A stretch of DNA of 64,000 bases from Rhodanobacteraceae bacterium (GCA_016717705.1 JADKFD010000106.1:3295-67294); one strand, 5' to 3'; shown: positions 37,995 to 50,395, numbered from the stretch's first letter. A program made the numbers and translations. The notes: a model not told the origin generated them from the letters alone.

Positions 37995-40900
37995 ATGAAG
38001 TTACGAGCGCTTTCAATCGCGTTCGCGGGCATGCTGTTGCCGGCGATCGCATTCGGCCAGATGGATTTGGCCAAAGTCATCCATCCGGACCACACCGAGT
38101 TCGACGCCGCGATCATGGCGCCGTTCCAGAGCAGCGACAAAGCCGGTGCGCGCCAGATCCGCCTCGATTTCAGTTTCCTCGATGCCAAGTCGCGCGTCGC
38201 CGCGCAATGGCGCCTTGAACTGATCGCCGCCGACGGCCGCGCCGTCACCGAATGGTTTGGCCAGACGCCGCTGAAGGCGGGCAAGGCACGCGAGGTGATC
38301 GGCTGGAGTGGCACCGACGCCGATGGCCAGACGCTGCCGGCCGGCTACTACACGCTGCGCCTGAGCGCCGCGCCAGGTCTGGCGGTCAGCAAGAGCGCCG
38401 ACATCGGAGCGACCGTCGCCGCCGCGCTGAGTGGCGAAGAATTCCATGTGCAGGAACAGGACATCCAGATCGGCGTGGTGCCGGCGGCGCGCATGCCGGC
38501 GTTCCAGCCGCTGCCGGTCGGCCGCAATGGCGAGAAGTCGCGGCCGGCGACCTCCAGCCTGCCGTACACCATCTATTTCGGCAATTTCCATGCGCAGACC
38601 AATCATTCGGACGGCGGCGCCGCGGTCGGCGCCTGCGGTGGTTCGGAAGTGCCGCAGGGCGGCACGGTCGATCCGACCGGTGCCTACACGATGATGCGCA
38701 CGCAGGCCGGTGGCGACTTCATGCTCGCCTCCGAACACAACCACATGTACGACGGCTCGACCGGCACCAACAGTGCCGCCAACCCGACCACCGCCAACAA
38801 TCTGTTCGCCTCCGGCAAGAGCCAGGCAGCGGCCTTCAACAGCGCCAATCCCAGCTTCCTGGCCTTGTACGGCCTGGAGTGGGGCGTGATCAGCAACGGC
38901 GGCCACTTGAATCTGGTCAATCCCTCCGGCCTGGTGGCCTGGGAAAAGAACGCCAGCGGCCAGTTGATCGGCCAGTTCGAAGTCGCCAAGAACGATTACG
39001 CGGCGCTGTACACGCTGATGAACGCGCAGGGCTGGGTGGGTCAGTTCAACCACCCGTCGACCAGCCAGTTCAAGATCGGCACCACCGGCATGGCCTACAA
39101 CGCCAACGGCGCCAATGTCATGGTGCTCGCGGAAATCCTCAATTCCAGCGCGTTCTCGACCAATACGACCGAGACCGAAACCAGCCGTTCGACCTATCCG
39201 GGCGCCTTCAACCTGCTGCTCGAACGCGGCTACAAGGTCGCGCCGAGCACCGATCAGGACAACCACTGCGCCAACTACGGCTTGTCCTACCGCAACCGTA
39301 CCGGCGTGCTGCTGCCGACCGGCACCGCGCTCAACGAAGCCAATTTCGTCACCGCACTGCGCGCGCGTCGCGTGTTCGCCGCGGAAGACAAGAACGGCCA
39401 GCTGATCCTGACCGCCAATGGCAACATCATGGGCGGCACCTACAGCAACTCCGGCGCGCTGACTCTGAACGCCCTGCACGCCAGCACCAACGGCCAGACC
39501 GTGCAGCGCGTGCAGTTCTTCGAGGGCGTGCCGGGTCGCAATGGCACCGTGACCCAGCTCACCGAAGGCAGCGGCAGCTACACCTTCACCCCGGCGGCCG
39601 GCGCGCACTTCTACTACGCACTGGTCACCCAGACCAATGGCGACCGCTTCTGGAGCGCGCCGGTGTGGATCAACCAGGGCACTGGCGGTGGCGACACCAC
39701 GCTGCCGATCGCCTCCGCCAGCGTCACCGGCACCAGCGGCACGATCACCCTGAACGCCACCGCCAGCGATAACGTCGGCGTCACCAATGTCGAGTTCCTG
39801 ATCGACAGCGTCTCGCGCGGGTCCGACACCACCAGCCCGTACAGCCTGGCCTTCAACTCCGCGACGCTGAGCAACGGCACGCATTCGCTGGTGGTCAAGG
39901 CCTCCGATGCGGCCGGCAATATCGGCACCTCGACGGCGGTCAGCTTCTCGGTCAGCAACACGGTGCCGGACACCACCTTGCCGACCGCATCGGCCAGCGT
40001 CACCGGCACCAGCGGCACGATCACGCTGAACGCCAGCGCCAGCGATAACGTCGGCGTCACCAATGTCGAGTTCCTGATCGACAGCATCTCGCGCGGCAGC
40101 GACACCACCAGCCCATACAGCCTGGCCTTCAACTCGGCGACGCTGAGCAACGGCACGCATTCGCTGGTGGTCAAGGCCTCCGATGCGGCGGGCAATATCG
40201 GCACCTCGACCGCAGTCAGTTTCACGGTCAGCAACACGATATCGACCACCTTCACCGAGACCGAGTCCAACGGCACCGCCGCCACCGGCAATGTCGTCGG
40301 CCGTTCGTTCACGGCCATCGAAGGCACCATGGGCAACACCACCGACAAGGATTTCTTCGCGATCAGCCTGAACGCGAACGAGACTCTGAAGGTCGATATG
40401 ACCGGCGGCCCCAGCGGCAGCGACTATGACCTGTATCTGGTCGACAGCGCCGATGCCACGCTGGTGAGTTCCACCGGCGGCACCAGCACCGAGACCGTGA
40501 GCTACGCCAACGGCGCCAGTGCGCGTACCGTCTACGCCAAAGTCATCAGCTATGCGGGCAGCAGCACCACGGTGGTCTATCGGCTGGCACTGACCTACAC
40601 CGCCGGTGGCAGCGCGGCGGTCGAGAAGGTGGTCAACGGCGGCTACGAGAGCGGCGCCAGTTCCTGGACCGATGCGCAGAGCACGATCACCAACAGCAGC
40701 AGCCGCCCGGCGCGCAGCGGCAGCTACAAGGCCTGGATGTGCGGTTACGGCGCGGCCTCGAACGACACGCTGTACCAGACGGTGACCATCCCGAGCACGG
40801 CGACGGAAGCCAACTACACGTTCTGGACGCGCATCGATACCGCCGAGACCACCACCACTTCGGCCTACGACACCCTGCGCGCCGAAGTGCGCAGCAGCAC

Positions 40901-41084
40901 CGGCACGCTGCTGACCACGCTGGCGACCTACTCGAACCTCAACAAGTCGACCAGCTACGTGCAGCGCAGCTTCAGTCTGCTCGCCTACAAGGGACAAACG
41001 GTGCGCCTGAACTTCAATTGCACCGAAGGTTCCACGCTGCAGACCTCGTTCGTCATCGACGACGTCAGCCTGCTGACGCGCTGA
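37995..41084 (+). CDS. Large secreted PHP-domain (CehA/McbA-like) metallohydrolase with tandem Ig-like repeats and C-terminal binding domains
   Basis: 1029 residues, intact. GGGGAG lies before the ATG at 37995; signal peptide AFAGMLLPAIAFG. After an N-terminal beta domain comes a PHP-type hydrolase with metal-binding motifs HAQTNHSDGG (about residue 200), SEHNHMYDG (about 246), VGQFNHPSTS and STDQDNHC. Two almost identical Ig-like domains follow (about 569-749; each has ASVTGTSGTITLNA and SHSLVVKASDAAGNIGTS-like ends). Next is a pre-peptidase C-terminal-like domain (DKDFFAISLNANETLKVDM, YDLYLVDSAD) and finally a carbohydrate-binding-like beta domain (VVNGGYESGASSWTDA). PHP enzymes hydrolyse phosphoesters or related bonds; the substrate is unknown. 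Probably extracellular. Confidence 0.87.
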   Translation: MKLRALSIAFAGMLLPAIAFGQMDLAKVIHPDHTEFDAAIMAPFQSSDKAGARQIRLDFSFLDAKSRVAAQWRLELIAADGRAVTEWFGQTPLKAGKAREVIGWSGTDADGQTLPAGYYTLRLSAAPGLAVSKSADIGATVAAALSGEEFHVQEQDIQIGVVPAARMPAFQPLPVGRNGEKSRPATSSLPYTIYFGNFHAQTNHSDGGAAVGACGGSEVPQGGTVDPTGAYTMMRTQAGGDFMLASEHNHMYDGSTGTNSAANPTTANNLFASGKSQAAAFNSANPSFLALYGLEWGVISNGGHLNLVNPSGLVAWEKNASGQLIGQFEVAKNDYAALYTLMNAQGWVGQFNHPSTSQFKIGTTGMAYNANGANVMVLAEILNSSAFSTNTTETETSRSTYPGAFNLLLERGYKVAPSTDQDNHCANYGLSYRNRTGVLLPTGTALNEANFVTALRARRVFAAEDKNGQLILTANGNIMGGTYSNSGALTLNALHASTNGQTVQRVQFFEGVPGRNGTVTQLTEGSGSYTFTPAAGAHFYYALVTQTNGDRFWSAPVWINQGTGGGDTTLPIASASVTGTSGTITLNATASDNVGVTNVEFLIDSVSRGSDTTSPYSLAFNSATLSNGTHSLVVKASDAAGNIGTSTAVSFSVSNTVPDTTLPTASASVTGTSGTITLNASASDNVGVTNVEFLIDSISRGSDTTSPYSLAFNSATLSNGTHSLVVKASDAAGNIGTSTAVSFTVSNTISTTFTETESNGTAATGNVVGRSFTAIEGTMGNTTDKDFFAISLNANETLKVDMTGGPSGSDYDLYLVDSADATLVSSTGGTSTETVSYANGASARTVYAKVISYAGSSTTVVYRLALTYTAGGSAAVEKVVNGGYESGASSWTDAQSTITNSSSRPARSGSYKAWMCGYGAASNDTLYQTVTIPSTATEANYTFWTRIDTAETTTTSAYDTLRAEVRSSTGTLLTTLATYSNLNKSTSYVQRSFSLLAYKGQTVRLNFNCTEGSTLQTSFVIDDVSLLTR
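39697..40248 (+). repeat. In-gene tandem duplication, two Ig-like units, period 276 bp
   Basis: The two units start near 39697 and 39973; GCGTCACCGG occurs at 39721 and again at 39997, a spacing of 276 bases (92 codons). The DNA of the two units is nearly identical, including silent positions, indicating a recent duplication or ongoing gene conversion. Confidence 0.85.
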
Positions 41085-41095
41085 GAGCGCCCAGT

Positions 41096-41124
41096 CGGCG
41101 ATCCGGAAGCGATCCGGATCGCCG
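41096..41124 (+). terminator. Hairpin after the PHP-domain gene
   Basis: An 11-bp inverted repeat (CGGCGATCCGG / CCGGATCGCCG) with a 7-base loop begins 12 bases after the stop codon. No T-run follows. Confidence 0.5.
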
Positions 41125-41241
41125 GCTGGTTCAGGGACGGCGCGGGTGCCCTCGAAGTCGAGTTTGCACGACTTGGGTTCTGGGCGCCGATAGCGACTGT
41201 CATCATCGACGGGGAACATGGGGCAGGTCCCAGGTTGCCCG

Positions 41242-42956
41242 ATGTCGATGGCCCAGTCCCGCAAGTTGATTGCCACAGTCCCCGCCGTGTTGCTCGCCGC
41301 CTGCGCGAGCGCGCCATCCTCGCTATCGCAGCCCGCGGCCCTGCCTGCACCACAGGTCGCGATCGAAGTGCCGGCCATTGCGCGACCGCAGGGCGAAAGC
41401 TCGGCCTGGTGGTTTCTGTCCGGTGCCGCTGCGGCCGCCGAGCGCGGTGCAGCGCGCGGCCGCGCGCGCAACCTCGTGCTGTTCGTCGGCGATGGCATGG
41501 GCATGACCACCGTCGCAGCCGCGCGCATCCTCGAGGGCCAGCGCATGGGCGCACCCGGCGAGGAACACCGGCTGGTGTTCGAGGATTTCCCGCACACTGC
41601 GTTCTCGCGCACCTACAACACCGACCGCCAGACGCCGGATTCCGCCGGCACGATGACCGCAATGGCCACCGGGGTGAAGACGCGCATGGGCGTGCTCGCC
41701 GTAGGACCTTCCGCAGCGCGCAGCGATTGCGTGGCGCCGCGGCCGGCGACGAGTTGGTCAGCCTGCTCGAAATCGCCAAGCTCGCCGGCCTTTCCACCGG
41801 CATCGTGACCACCACGCGGATTACCCACGCCACGCCGGCTGCCACTTATGCCCGCACGCCGGAGCGCAACTGGGAAGATGACGTCACGCTGGGACCGGCG
41901 GCCGCGGCGGCCGGGTGCAAGGACATCGCGGTTCAATTGGTCGAGCCACGCCTGGGCCAGGGTCCCGACGTGGCATTCGGCGGCGGTCGCGACCGCTTCC
42001 TGCCGCGCGAAGCCGGCGGCGCGCGCGGCGACCACCGCGACCTGATCGACGAGTGGCGCACACGCAGCGGTGGCCGCTACATCGAGGACGCGGCAGCGCT
42101 CGGTGCGCTCGATCCCGCCGACCGCCTGCCCTGGCTCGGCCTGTTCGCGCATGATCACTTGCAGTTCGAGCACGATCGCCTGCGGAACGCGCCGTCGGAA
42201 CCCAGCCTCGCCGATCTCACGCGCGCGGCGATCGGGCGCCTGTCGCGCGATCCAGAGGGCTTCGTGCTGCTGGTCGAAGGCGGGCGCATCGACCATGCGC
42301 ACCACTTCGGCAATGCCCACCGGGCGCTCACCGACACCATTGCCATTTCCGATGCCGTGCGCGCGGCGCTTTAGCTGGTCGATCTCGACGACACCCTGGT
42401 GGTCGTCACCGCCGACCATTCGCACGTGTTGACGTTCGCCGGTTACCCTTTGCGCGGCAATCCGATCCTCGGCCTGGTGCGCGGTGTCAGTGGCGAAGAC
42501 ACGCCGGAGGGCCCTTACGCCGTCGACTCGCTGGGCCTGCCCTACACCACGCTGTCTTACGCCAACGGCCCCGGCTACAGCGGTGCCTCCGACCGCCAGC
42601 CCGAAGGCGCCAAGCGCTATCGGCATGAATTCAGCGCGATGGCGCCGATCCGCGCCGGTCGTCCCGATCCAGGCACCGTCGATCCCACCGACCCTGACTT
42701 CATGCAGGAAGCAAGCGTGCCGCTCAAGGATGAAACCCACGGCGGTGAAGACGTCCCGGTGTACGCCACCGGCGCCGGGGCCGCGGCTTTTCGCGGCAGC
42801 CTGGAACAGCACGTGCTGTTCCACCTGATGCTGCAGTCCACCCCGCGCCTGCGCGAACGCCTGTGTGCAGCGGGCCTGTGCGACGCGCAGGGCATTCCGG
42901 TCCGGGTGCCGCGACCAGCTGCCCTCGATGGCCGCAGAAACACCGACAACAGGTAG
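41242..42956 (+). pseudogene. Alkaline phosphatase lipoprotein, broken by one frameshift and one in-frame TAG
   Basis: The ATG at 41242 gives a lipoprotein signal with lipobox LLAAC. Alkaline-phosphatase motifs are present: metal-binding VLFVGDGMGMTT, catalytic serine in PDSAGTMTAMATGVKT, EGGRIDHAHHFGNAH and VTADHSHVLTF. Near 41740 one G is missing; restoring it gives RAGDELVSLLEIAKLAG. At 42372-42374 the codon before LVDLDDTLVVVTADHSHV is TAG; the reading frame is otherwise open on both sides to 42956. One G-to-T change from GAG would explain it. Family knowledge: it releases phosphate from monoesters in the periplasm or on the cell surface. As written the gene would make a truncated, inactive protein. 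Confidence 0.8.
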
Positions 42957-43038
42957 GCCGCGCTGCCCAAGGCCGCGATTTCCGGGGAGAGTCCTGGTTA
43001 CCCCCAGGTACGCTGGTTCGCGCATCGGACATTCGGAC

Positions 43039-43152
43039 GTAGGTCACGTTGGCCGCGTTGCGGCCTACGTGACAGCGCCGAGAGTCACCTAGTCTGCTGC
43101 GCAGACAACGTGACCTACGTTCACGGACTTAGGGCATGTTCGGCAAGAGCGG
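43039..43152. repeat. Composite repeat: paired GTAGGTCACG palindromes plus partial module
   Basis: GTAGGTCACGTTGGCCGCG (from 43039), with an internal partner GCGGCCTACGTGAC, and then GTCTGCTGCGCAGACAACG running into CGTGACCTAC (ending 43118) repeat the arrangement at 14422-14502. At 43133-43152, GGCATGTTCGGCAAGAGCGG is the reverse complement of the CTCTCACCGAACATGCC-type module. It fills most of the 313-base gap before the H-NS-like gene. Confidence 0.75.
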
Positions 43153-43269
43153 CGCACCATAGGTGAAAGATCTCGACATCCAGCGCGAAACCATCGCCGC
43201 GCAATCGCGAGTGCTGCGGCAACCGTGCTATCAAGCGGCCTTCGTTCAACACCACAAAGGAAATTCTGC

Positions 43270-43590
43270 ATGTCGATTGATCTCACGAGCCTGTCTGTCG
43301 CCGAACTTGATCAGCTCATTCGTGACGCGGGTGCTCGGATCGAACTGGTCAAGCGCCAGCAATACGCGCAGCTCAAGCGAAGTCTGGAGGCGCAAGCCCG
43401 CGAAGCGGGTTTTGACGTGTACCAGCTGTTCAACATCGATCGATCCGAGGGCAGCAAGCGCGTTGCCGTGTCGACCTACCGCAACCCGAAAGACCCCGAA
43501 CAGACCTGGGCAGGTATCGGCAAACGCCCCGAGTGGATCCGCGCCGCGATCAACGCGGGCGAGTCGCTGGACTCGATGAGAATCGCCTAG
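43270..43590 (+). CDS. H-NS-family nucleoid-associated DNA-binding protein
   Basis: 106 residues. AAAGGAA lies before the ATG at 43270. The N-terminal half is a charged coiled coil for oligomerisation (AELDQLIRDAGARIELVKRQ). The C-terminal DNA-binding domain carries the H-NS-type segment STYRNPKDPEQTWAGIGKRP and ends EWIRAAINAGESLDSM. Family knowledge: these proteins bind AT-rich or curved DNA and silence acquired genes. It stands alone beside a palindromic repeat cluster and is intact. Confidence 0.9.
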   Translation: MSIDLTSLSVAELDQLIRDAGARIELVKRQQYAQLKRSLEAQAREAGFDVYQLFNIDRSEGSKRVAVSTYRNPKDPEQTWAGIGKRPEWIRAAINAGESLDSMRIA

Positions 43591-43601
43591 GTCAGGGCCC
43601 T

Positions 43602-46329
<2,728 letters not shown>

Positions 46330-46333
<4 letters not shown>

Positions 46334-46887
46334 GCGTCAAGCCTGTGCTTGAGCCAGACGCGCGCGTGCTGCCATTCGCGATAGGCCGATGACGCATGCA
46401 ATCCGAGCGCCGCCGCGGTCTCGTCGATCGACAGGCCGGCGAAGTAGCGCAGTTCGACGATGCGCGCCGCCTGCGGATCGAGCAGCTCCAGCTGCGACAG
46501 CGCGTCGTCCAGCGCCAGCAAATCGCTGCTGTCGGGAATCGCCACGTCGAGCGCGACATCGAGCGGTTCCGGCCGCACCCCGTTGCCGCGCTTGTCGGCC
46601 TGACGCGCACGGGCGGCATCGACCAGCACCTGGCGCATCGCGCGCGCGGCGGCGCCGAAGAAATGCGCACGGCTGTCGAAGTCGGCATCGGCCCCGATCA
46701 GCTTGATCAGCGCCTCGTTGACCAGTGCGGTGGGCTGCAGGGTGCCGCCCGCCGCGCCCGGGCCGAGCAGCCCGGCCGCCATGCCGCGCAGTTCGGCGTA
46801 CACCCGGCCGCACACGCGCTCGCCGGCCGCGCGGTCGCCCGCGTGCCAGGCCGCCAGCCATCCGGTCAGATCCGCCTGTTCGTGCAT
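46330..46887 (-). CDS. ECF sigma factor (TIGR02999-like)
   Basis: 185 residues, intact. Region 2: RVYAELRGMAAGLLG, LQPTALVNEALIKLIG, HFFGAAARAMRQVLVDAARA. Region 4: LELLDPQAARIVELRYFAGL and DETAAALGLHASSAYREWQH. The ATG at 46885-46887 was preferred because the earlier in-frame start (46932) adds a non-conserved leader. Its stop overlaps the kinase start, so the two are translationally coupled. It is divergent from the beta-helix protein gene at 47004, a candidate target. Confidence 0.88.
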
Positions 46888-47003
46888 GCGCTGGCGCCCC
46901 TTCGCCAAGTCGCCATTGTGCCGTGCCGGCACGACTGCGCGAAAGTCGGCGAAAGATTTTCCGCGGCGATCCGTATGTCTGGATCAGGACACCGAGGATT
47001 GCC

Positions 47004-48087
47004 ATGCGCTGCCAACGATTCATCCTGACCATCGGCCTGCTGCTTGCCCCGGCGCTGCACGCCGCCACGTTCAGCGTCAGCTCCGCGGCCGACAGCGGCA
47101 ACAACACCCTGCGCTGGGCGATCACCCAGGCCAACGCCACGCCCGCCGCGGACACCATCGTCTTCAACATCGGCGGTGGCGGGGCGCGCAACATCGCGCT
47201 GGCTTCGGCGCTGCCGGCGATCACCGCGCCGCTGAGCATCGACGGCGGCACGCAGCCCGGGTACACCAACGCGCCGCTGATCCAGATCGACGGTCGTGCC
47301 GCCGGCGCTGGCATCGATGGCATCGGCCAGCAGTTCGGCGCGCGCGCGCTGTCGATCATCGGCTTCACGGCCTCCGGCGTGCTCATCGATGGCCCCGGCG
47401 GCAACACGGTGACGCTGTGCCATGTCGGACTGAACGGCGGCGGTGGTGCGCTGGGCAACGGCCACACCGGCGTCTACATCCGCTCCAGTCCGAACAACCA
47501 GATCGGCCCCGGCAATGTGATCAGCGCCAACGCGGTCGATGGCGTGCGCATCGATCTGGCGGCGGCGACCGGCAATGCGGTGTTCGGCAATCGCATCGGT
47601 ACCGACATCAATGGCAGTGGAGCGATCGCCAACGGTTTCAACGGCGTGGTGATCACCGCGGCCAACAACAATCGCATCGGCGGCAGCACGCCGACCGATC
47701 TCAACATCATCTCCGGCAACACCAGGAACGGCGTCGGCATCGCCGCCGGCGCCAGCGGCAATCTGATCGCCCGCAACTACATCGGACTGGCCGTGGATGG
47801 AAACGCGGCCGTGAGCAATGGCGAGGATGGCGTGCTGATCGTCGACGCCCCGGCGAACAAGGTCGGCGGCGATATCGCCGGCACTTTCAACATCATCGCC
47901 GCGCAGGGACGGCAGGGCTGCCCAACTGCCGGTGCAGGTCATCGGCGATACGCTGATCGAGGCCGATGAGGCCTTCGAAGTGCGGCTGACCGCAGTGCAA
48001 AACGCCAGTCCAACGGCGCTGACCGGCATTGCCGTGATCCTGAACGACGACAACGCGGCAATCATTTTCGCCAACGGCTTCGAGTAA
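47004..48087 (+). CDS. Secreted beta-helix protein with remnant Calx-beta end and F-x-x-G-F-E tail, frameshifted
   Basis: GAGGA lies before the ATG at 47004; signal peptide FILTIGLLLAPALHAA. Beta-helix rungs are regular (NNQIGPGNVISANAVDG, GNAVFGNRIGTDINGSG, NNRIGGSTPTDLNIISGN, ARNYIGLAVDGNAA). Near 47905 the frame shifts. The new frame reads LPVQVIGDTLIEADEAFEV and TGIAVILNDDNA, the last two strands of a Calx-beta domain, then IIFANGFE and TAA. The first two thirds of the Calx-beta domain are missing, so there was a deletion as well as a frame change. Probably a surface protein; calcium binding is uncertain because the domain is incomplete. Confidence 0.75.
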
Positions 48088-48133
48088 GCGTCCAGGATGA
48101 CCCAGCGGCTGCGCTGGTTTGCGCATCGAAACT

Positions 48134-48230
48134 GTGGGAGCGGGTTTATCCCGCGAAAGGTCTCGCGGAGTAAATCCGCTCCCACATGAAAATCAAACCC
48201 TTGCGGCAGGTTCAGCGACCGCCTGCCGCA
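48134..48230. repeat. Composite repeat: GTGGGAGCGG palindrome plus module, with a hairpin between convergent genes
   Basis: GTGGGAGCGGGTTTATCCCG at 48134 pairs with CGCGGAGTAAATCCGCTCCC ending near 48183. The adjoining CACATGAAAATCA (to about 48195) followed by GCGGCAGGTTCAGCG is the reverse complement of the module at 12315. TTGCGGCAGG (48201-48210) and CCTGCCGCA (48222-48230) form a hairpin just past the stop of the DUF11-type gene, possibly a bidirectional terminator. Confidence 0.75.
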
Positions 48231-48232
48231 GG

Positions 48233-49258
48233 CTAGCCCTCGAAGCCGTCCCTGAACAGGTTCTCGCTGCTCGCCGGGCTGGTATTGGTGGTCGCGGTGT
48301 TATTGGCGCCGTTGGGATCGGTGACGCTGCCGCCGACGACCGCCGTCACGCTGTTGACCAGGATGCCGGTGGTGCCGGGAGCCACCGTGCCGGTGACCGT
48401 GAAGCTGACATTTGCACCCACCGGCAGAGCGACGATCTGCGTGATGTTGCCGTTGCCCGAGGCGGGGCAACTGGCGCCGCCGCTGGCGCTGCAAGTCCAG
48501 CTCGGCGCGCTGAACGCTGCGGGGAAGATGTCGACGATGGTGTTGCTGGCCGAGGCCGCAGGACCGGCATTGTCGACCACGATGGTGTAGGTCAACGGCT
48601 GTCCGGCGGTGTACTGCGAAGGTGTGGCCAGCGCGGCGACGCCGACCTCGGCCAACTGCGGAACAACGGAGCAATCGATGACGGCACGGATCACCCAGTC
48701 ACCGGTCACGCCCAGCGCCGCCGAATTGAACCAGCTGAAAGTCCCCGCGGGGAACTCCGCGTAGAGCCCATTGCGACCGTTCTGGTTGCCATCGGTGTCG
48801 CGCACCACGCTGGGATCCGCCGCGGTCACCGCCGCGTCGAAGGCGAGCGCCACCACGACCGTTTCATTGGCCGTCACCGGCACGATCAGCGGGATGGTCA
48901 TGTTCTCGTCGAGGAAGCGATATTCGTTGAGCGCGCTGTCGCTCAATACCGGGCCCACGATCGACTGCGCCAGCGCGCCCGGAACCGGAAACGCCCCCGA
49001 CCGGGAGATCTCGATCGCGCCGTGGATGGTCTGCGGCGCGGTTCCGGTCGGCGAGCGCCAGTAGATCTGCACCGCGCGCAGGTCGCCGTTGCACGGTGAA
49101 GTCAACCAGGACGCCGCCTTCTCCCCTGCCGAAAATCCCTGCACGATCACCGCTGACGAAAAATTCGACAGCGAATCGTTCTTCACCGTCTGCTCTGCAG
49201 CCGCTGCGCCAAAGCTCAGGGCTGTGGCCAGTGCCGCCAACAGGACACGAATGTGCAT
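48233..49258 (-). CDS. Secreted DUF11-type repeat protein with F-x-x-G-F-E-type tail
   Basis: 341 residues, intact. Signal peptide: VLLAALATALSFGAAAAE. The first two thirds form a beta-rich domain (AVQIYWRSPTGTAP, LNEYRFLDENMTIPLIVPVT). A DUF11-like domain follows (QPLTYTIVVDNAGPAAS, VNSVTAVVGGSVTDPNGANN). The C-terminus is SSENLFRDGFEG. DUF11 domains are structural adhesin-like units. It is convergent with the beta-helix gene across a palindromic repeat. Confidence 0.85.
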   Translation of the reverse strand: MHIRVLLAALATALSFGAAAAEQTVKNDSLSNFSSAVIVQGFSAGEKAASWLTSPCNGDLRAVQIYWRSPTGTAPQTIHGAIEISRSGAFPVPGALAQSIVGPVLSDSALNEYRFLDENMTIPLIVPVTANETVVVALAFDAAVTAADPSVVRDTDGNQNGRNGLYAEFPAGTFSWFNSAALGVTGDWVIRAVIDCSVVPQLAEVGVAALATPSQYTAGQPLTYTIVVDNAGPAASASNTIVDIFPAAFSAPSWTCSASGGASCPASGNGNITQIVALPVGANVSFTVTGTVAPGTTGILVNSVTAVVGGSVTDPNGANNTATTNTSPASSENLFRDGFEG

Positions 49259-49483
49259 CTGGATTCCCTGCCGGGGTCACGAAGCTGCGTATCTCACCAT
49301 AGACCCGGAGGACTGTGGGTGTTCGCGACGCGGATCACGAACGCTGAACGCGTGCACCCTGCTCACTTCCGCACAAGTCGCGCCTCGCTGAAGCGCGACG
49401 GCACCAACGGGCACTGACAGACGCCGTCGTCGGCTGAGAATCCCGGCCGCCCCTGCCGCTGCGCCTGTTCGCGCATCCACCCT

Positions 49484-49574
49484 GTGGGGGGGCGGGTTCA
49501 TCCCGCGAAAGCCGTCGCGGAGTAAATCCGCTCCCACATGAAAATCAGTGGCTTACGATATGTTCGGCAAGAGT
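49484..49574. repeat. Composite repeat: GTGGGAGCGG-type palindrome plus CTCTCACCGAAC module (inverted)
   Basis: GTGGGGGGGCGGGTTCATCC at 49484 pairs with GCGGAGTAAATCCGCTCCCA ending near 49537. Then CATGAAAATCAGTGGCTTAC and GATATGTTCGGCAAGAG are the reverse complement of the 38-base module found at 1548, 1616, 12315 and 14376. It lies in the 411-base gene-free stretch 49259-49669. Confidence 0.75.
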
Positions 49575-49669
49575 GCTGGTGGCGCCGGCCGGCAGGTACC
49601 GGTGGCGCTGCCTTGCCGAAGACGCAGCCCTCTGCGATGGTTGGCCTACTTGAGCATCAGGGCCCGGGC

Positions 49670-50395
49670 ATGCGCGCCATCTTGTGGTTTGCCCTCGTCG
49701 GGATGTGCTCGAGCGGCGTGTCGGCGCAGAGCTTCAGCAGCAGCAATCTGCAAGTCCTTGGCGGCACTGGCTTCGATGACCGCGTGACCGGCGCATCGAC
49801 CGCTTCGCGCAACTTGCTCACGCTCAGCGCCGAGCGCCTGGATGTGCGCCCCTGGGGCGACAGCTTCGGTTTTGTCGATCTGAATCTCGGCCCTCTGCGC
49901 GACTTCGGCGGCGCGCGACGGCGCCACGCCTACCAGTGGTATGGCGAATGGCAACCGCGCCTGAGTCTGGGCCACCTCGGCGCCTGGCAGCGCAGCGATA
50001 CCGCAGCGATTCGCGACGTCTTCCTGGCGGCGCAGATCAACCTGGCCGACAGCGGCTATCAGGCGCTGCTGCTCGGCGTGGGCATGGACCTGCGGATTGC
50101 CGGCGTGGACGCGCTGGGCTTCAATCTGTACGCACGCGACGACAACTTCAATTCGCCCACCGCGCAGCTGACCACCTTCTGGCTGGCGCCGTTGGGATCG
50201 GCCGGGTCCGCATGGCTGACCGAGGGCTTCCTCGATCTCGCCGGCACCGATTCCGACGGCACCGATGTGATCTTCCAGCCGCGTGTGTTACGGCGCCTGG
50301 GCGCGCACTGGCAAGCCGGGATCGAGTGGTACTACCACCACAATGACAGCGTCAGCACCAGTGCGCCGCAACTCATGCTGAAATGGCTGCCATGA
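49670..50395 (+). CDS. Tsx/OmpK-like outer-membrane channel protein
   Basis: 241 residues from the ATG at 49670; signal peptide AILWFALVGMCSSGVSA. It consists of alternating beta strands of a small barrel (WQPRLSLGHLGA, YQALLLGVGMDLRIAGVDA, LGFNLYARDDNFNS) and ends with a strand whose aromatic-plus-proline finish (LMLKWLP) fits outer-membrane insertion. Similar positions to Tsx include YGEWQPRLSL and GMDLRIAGVDALGFNLYA. Tsx proteins pass nucleosides. Its stop overlaps the siaA start (ATGA), so it is translationally coupled to the sia operon. Confidence 0.78.
   Translation: MRAILWFALVGMCSSGVSAQSFSSSNLQVLGGTGFDDRVTGASTASRNLLTLSAERLDVRPWGDSFGFVDLNLGPLRDFGGARRRHAYQWYGEWQPRLSLGHLGAWQRSDTAAIRDVFLAAQINLADSGYQALLLGVGMDLRIAGVDALGFNLYARDDNFNSPTAQLTTFWLAPLGSAGSAWLTEGFLDLAGTDSDGTDVIFQPRVLRRLGAHWQAGIEWYYHHNDSVSTSAPQLMLKWLP

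Noticed and set aside
39697..40248. Direct repeats as a possible CRISPR array
   Set aside because: Only two 276-bp coding units with no spacers; they are Ig-like protein domains.
38013..41612. 1199-residue antisense frame opposite the PHP-domain gene
   Set aside because: It is a shadow of a repetitive coding sequence; its repeats are the reverse of the Ig units and it lacks a plausible start or domain.
795..42374. In-frame TAG codons at 795-797 and 42372-42374 as evidence for amber recoding
   Set aside because: Other intact genes (siaD, the H-NS-like gene, the pyruvate-kinase-like gene) end normally with TAG, and both interrupted genes also contain frameshifts.
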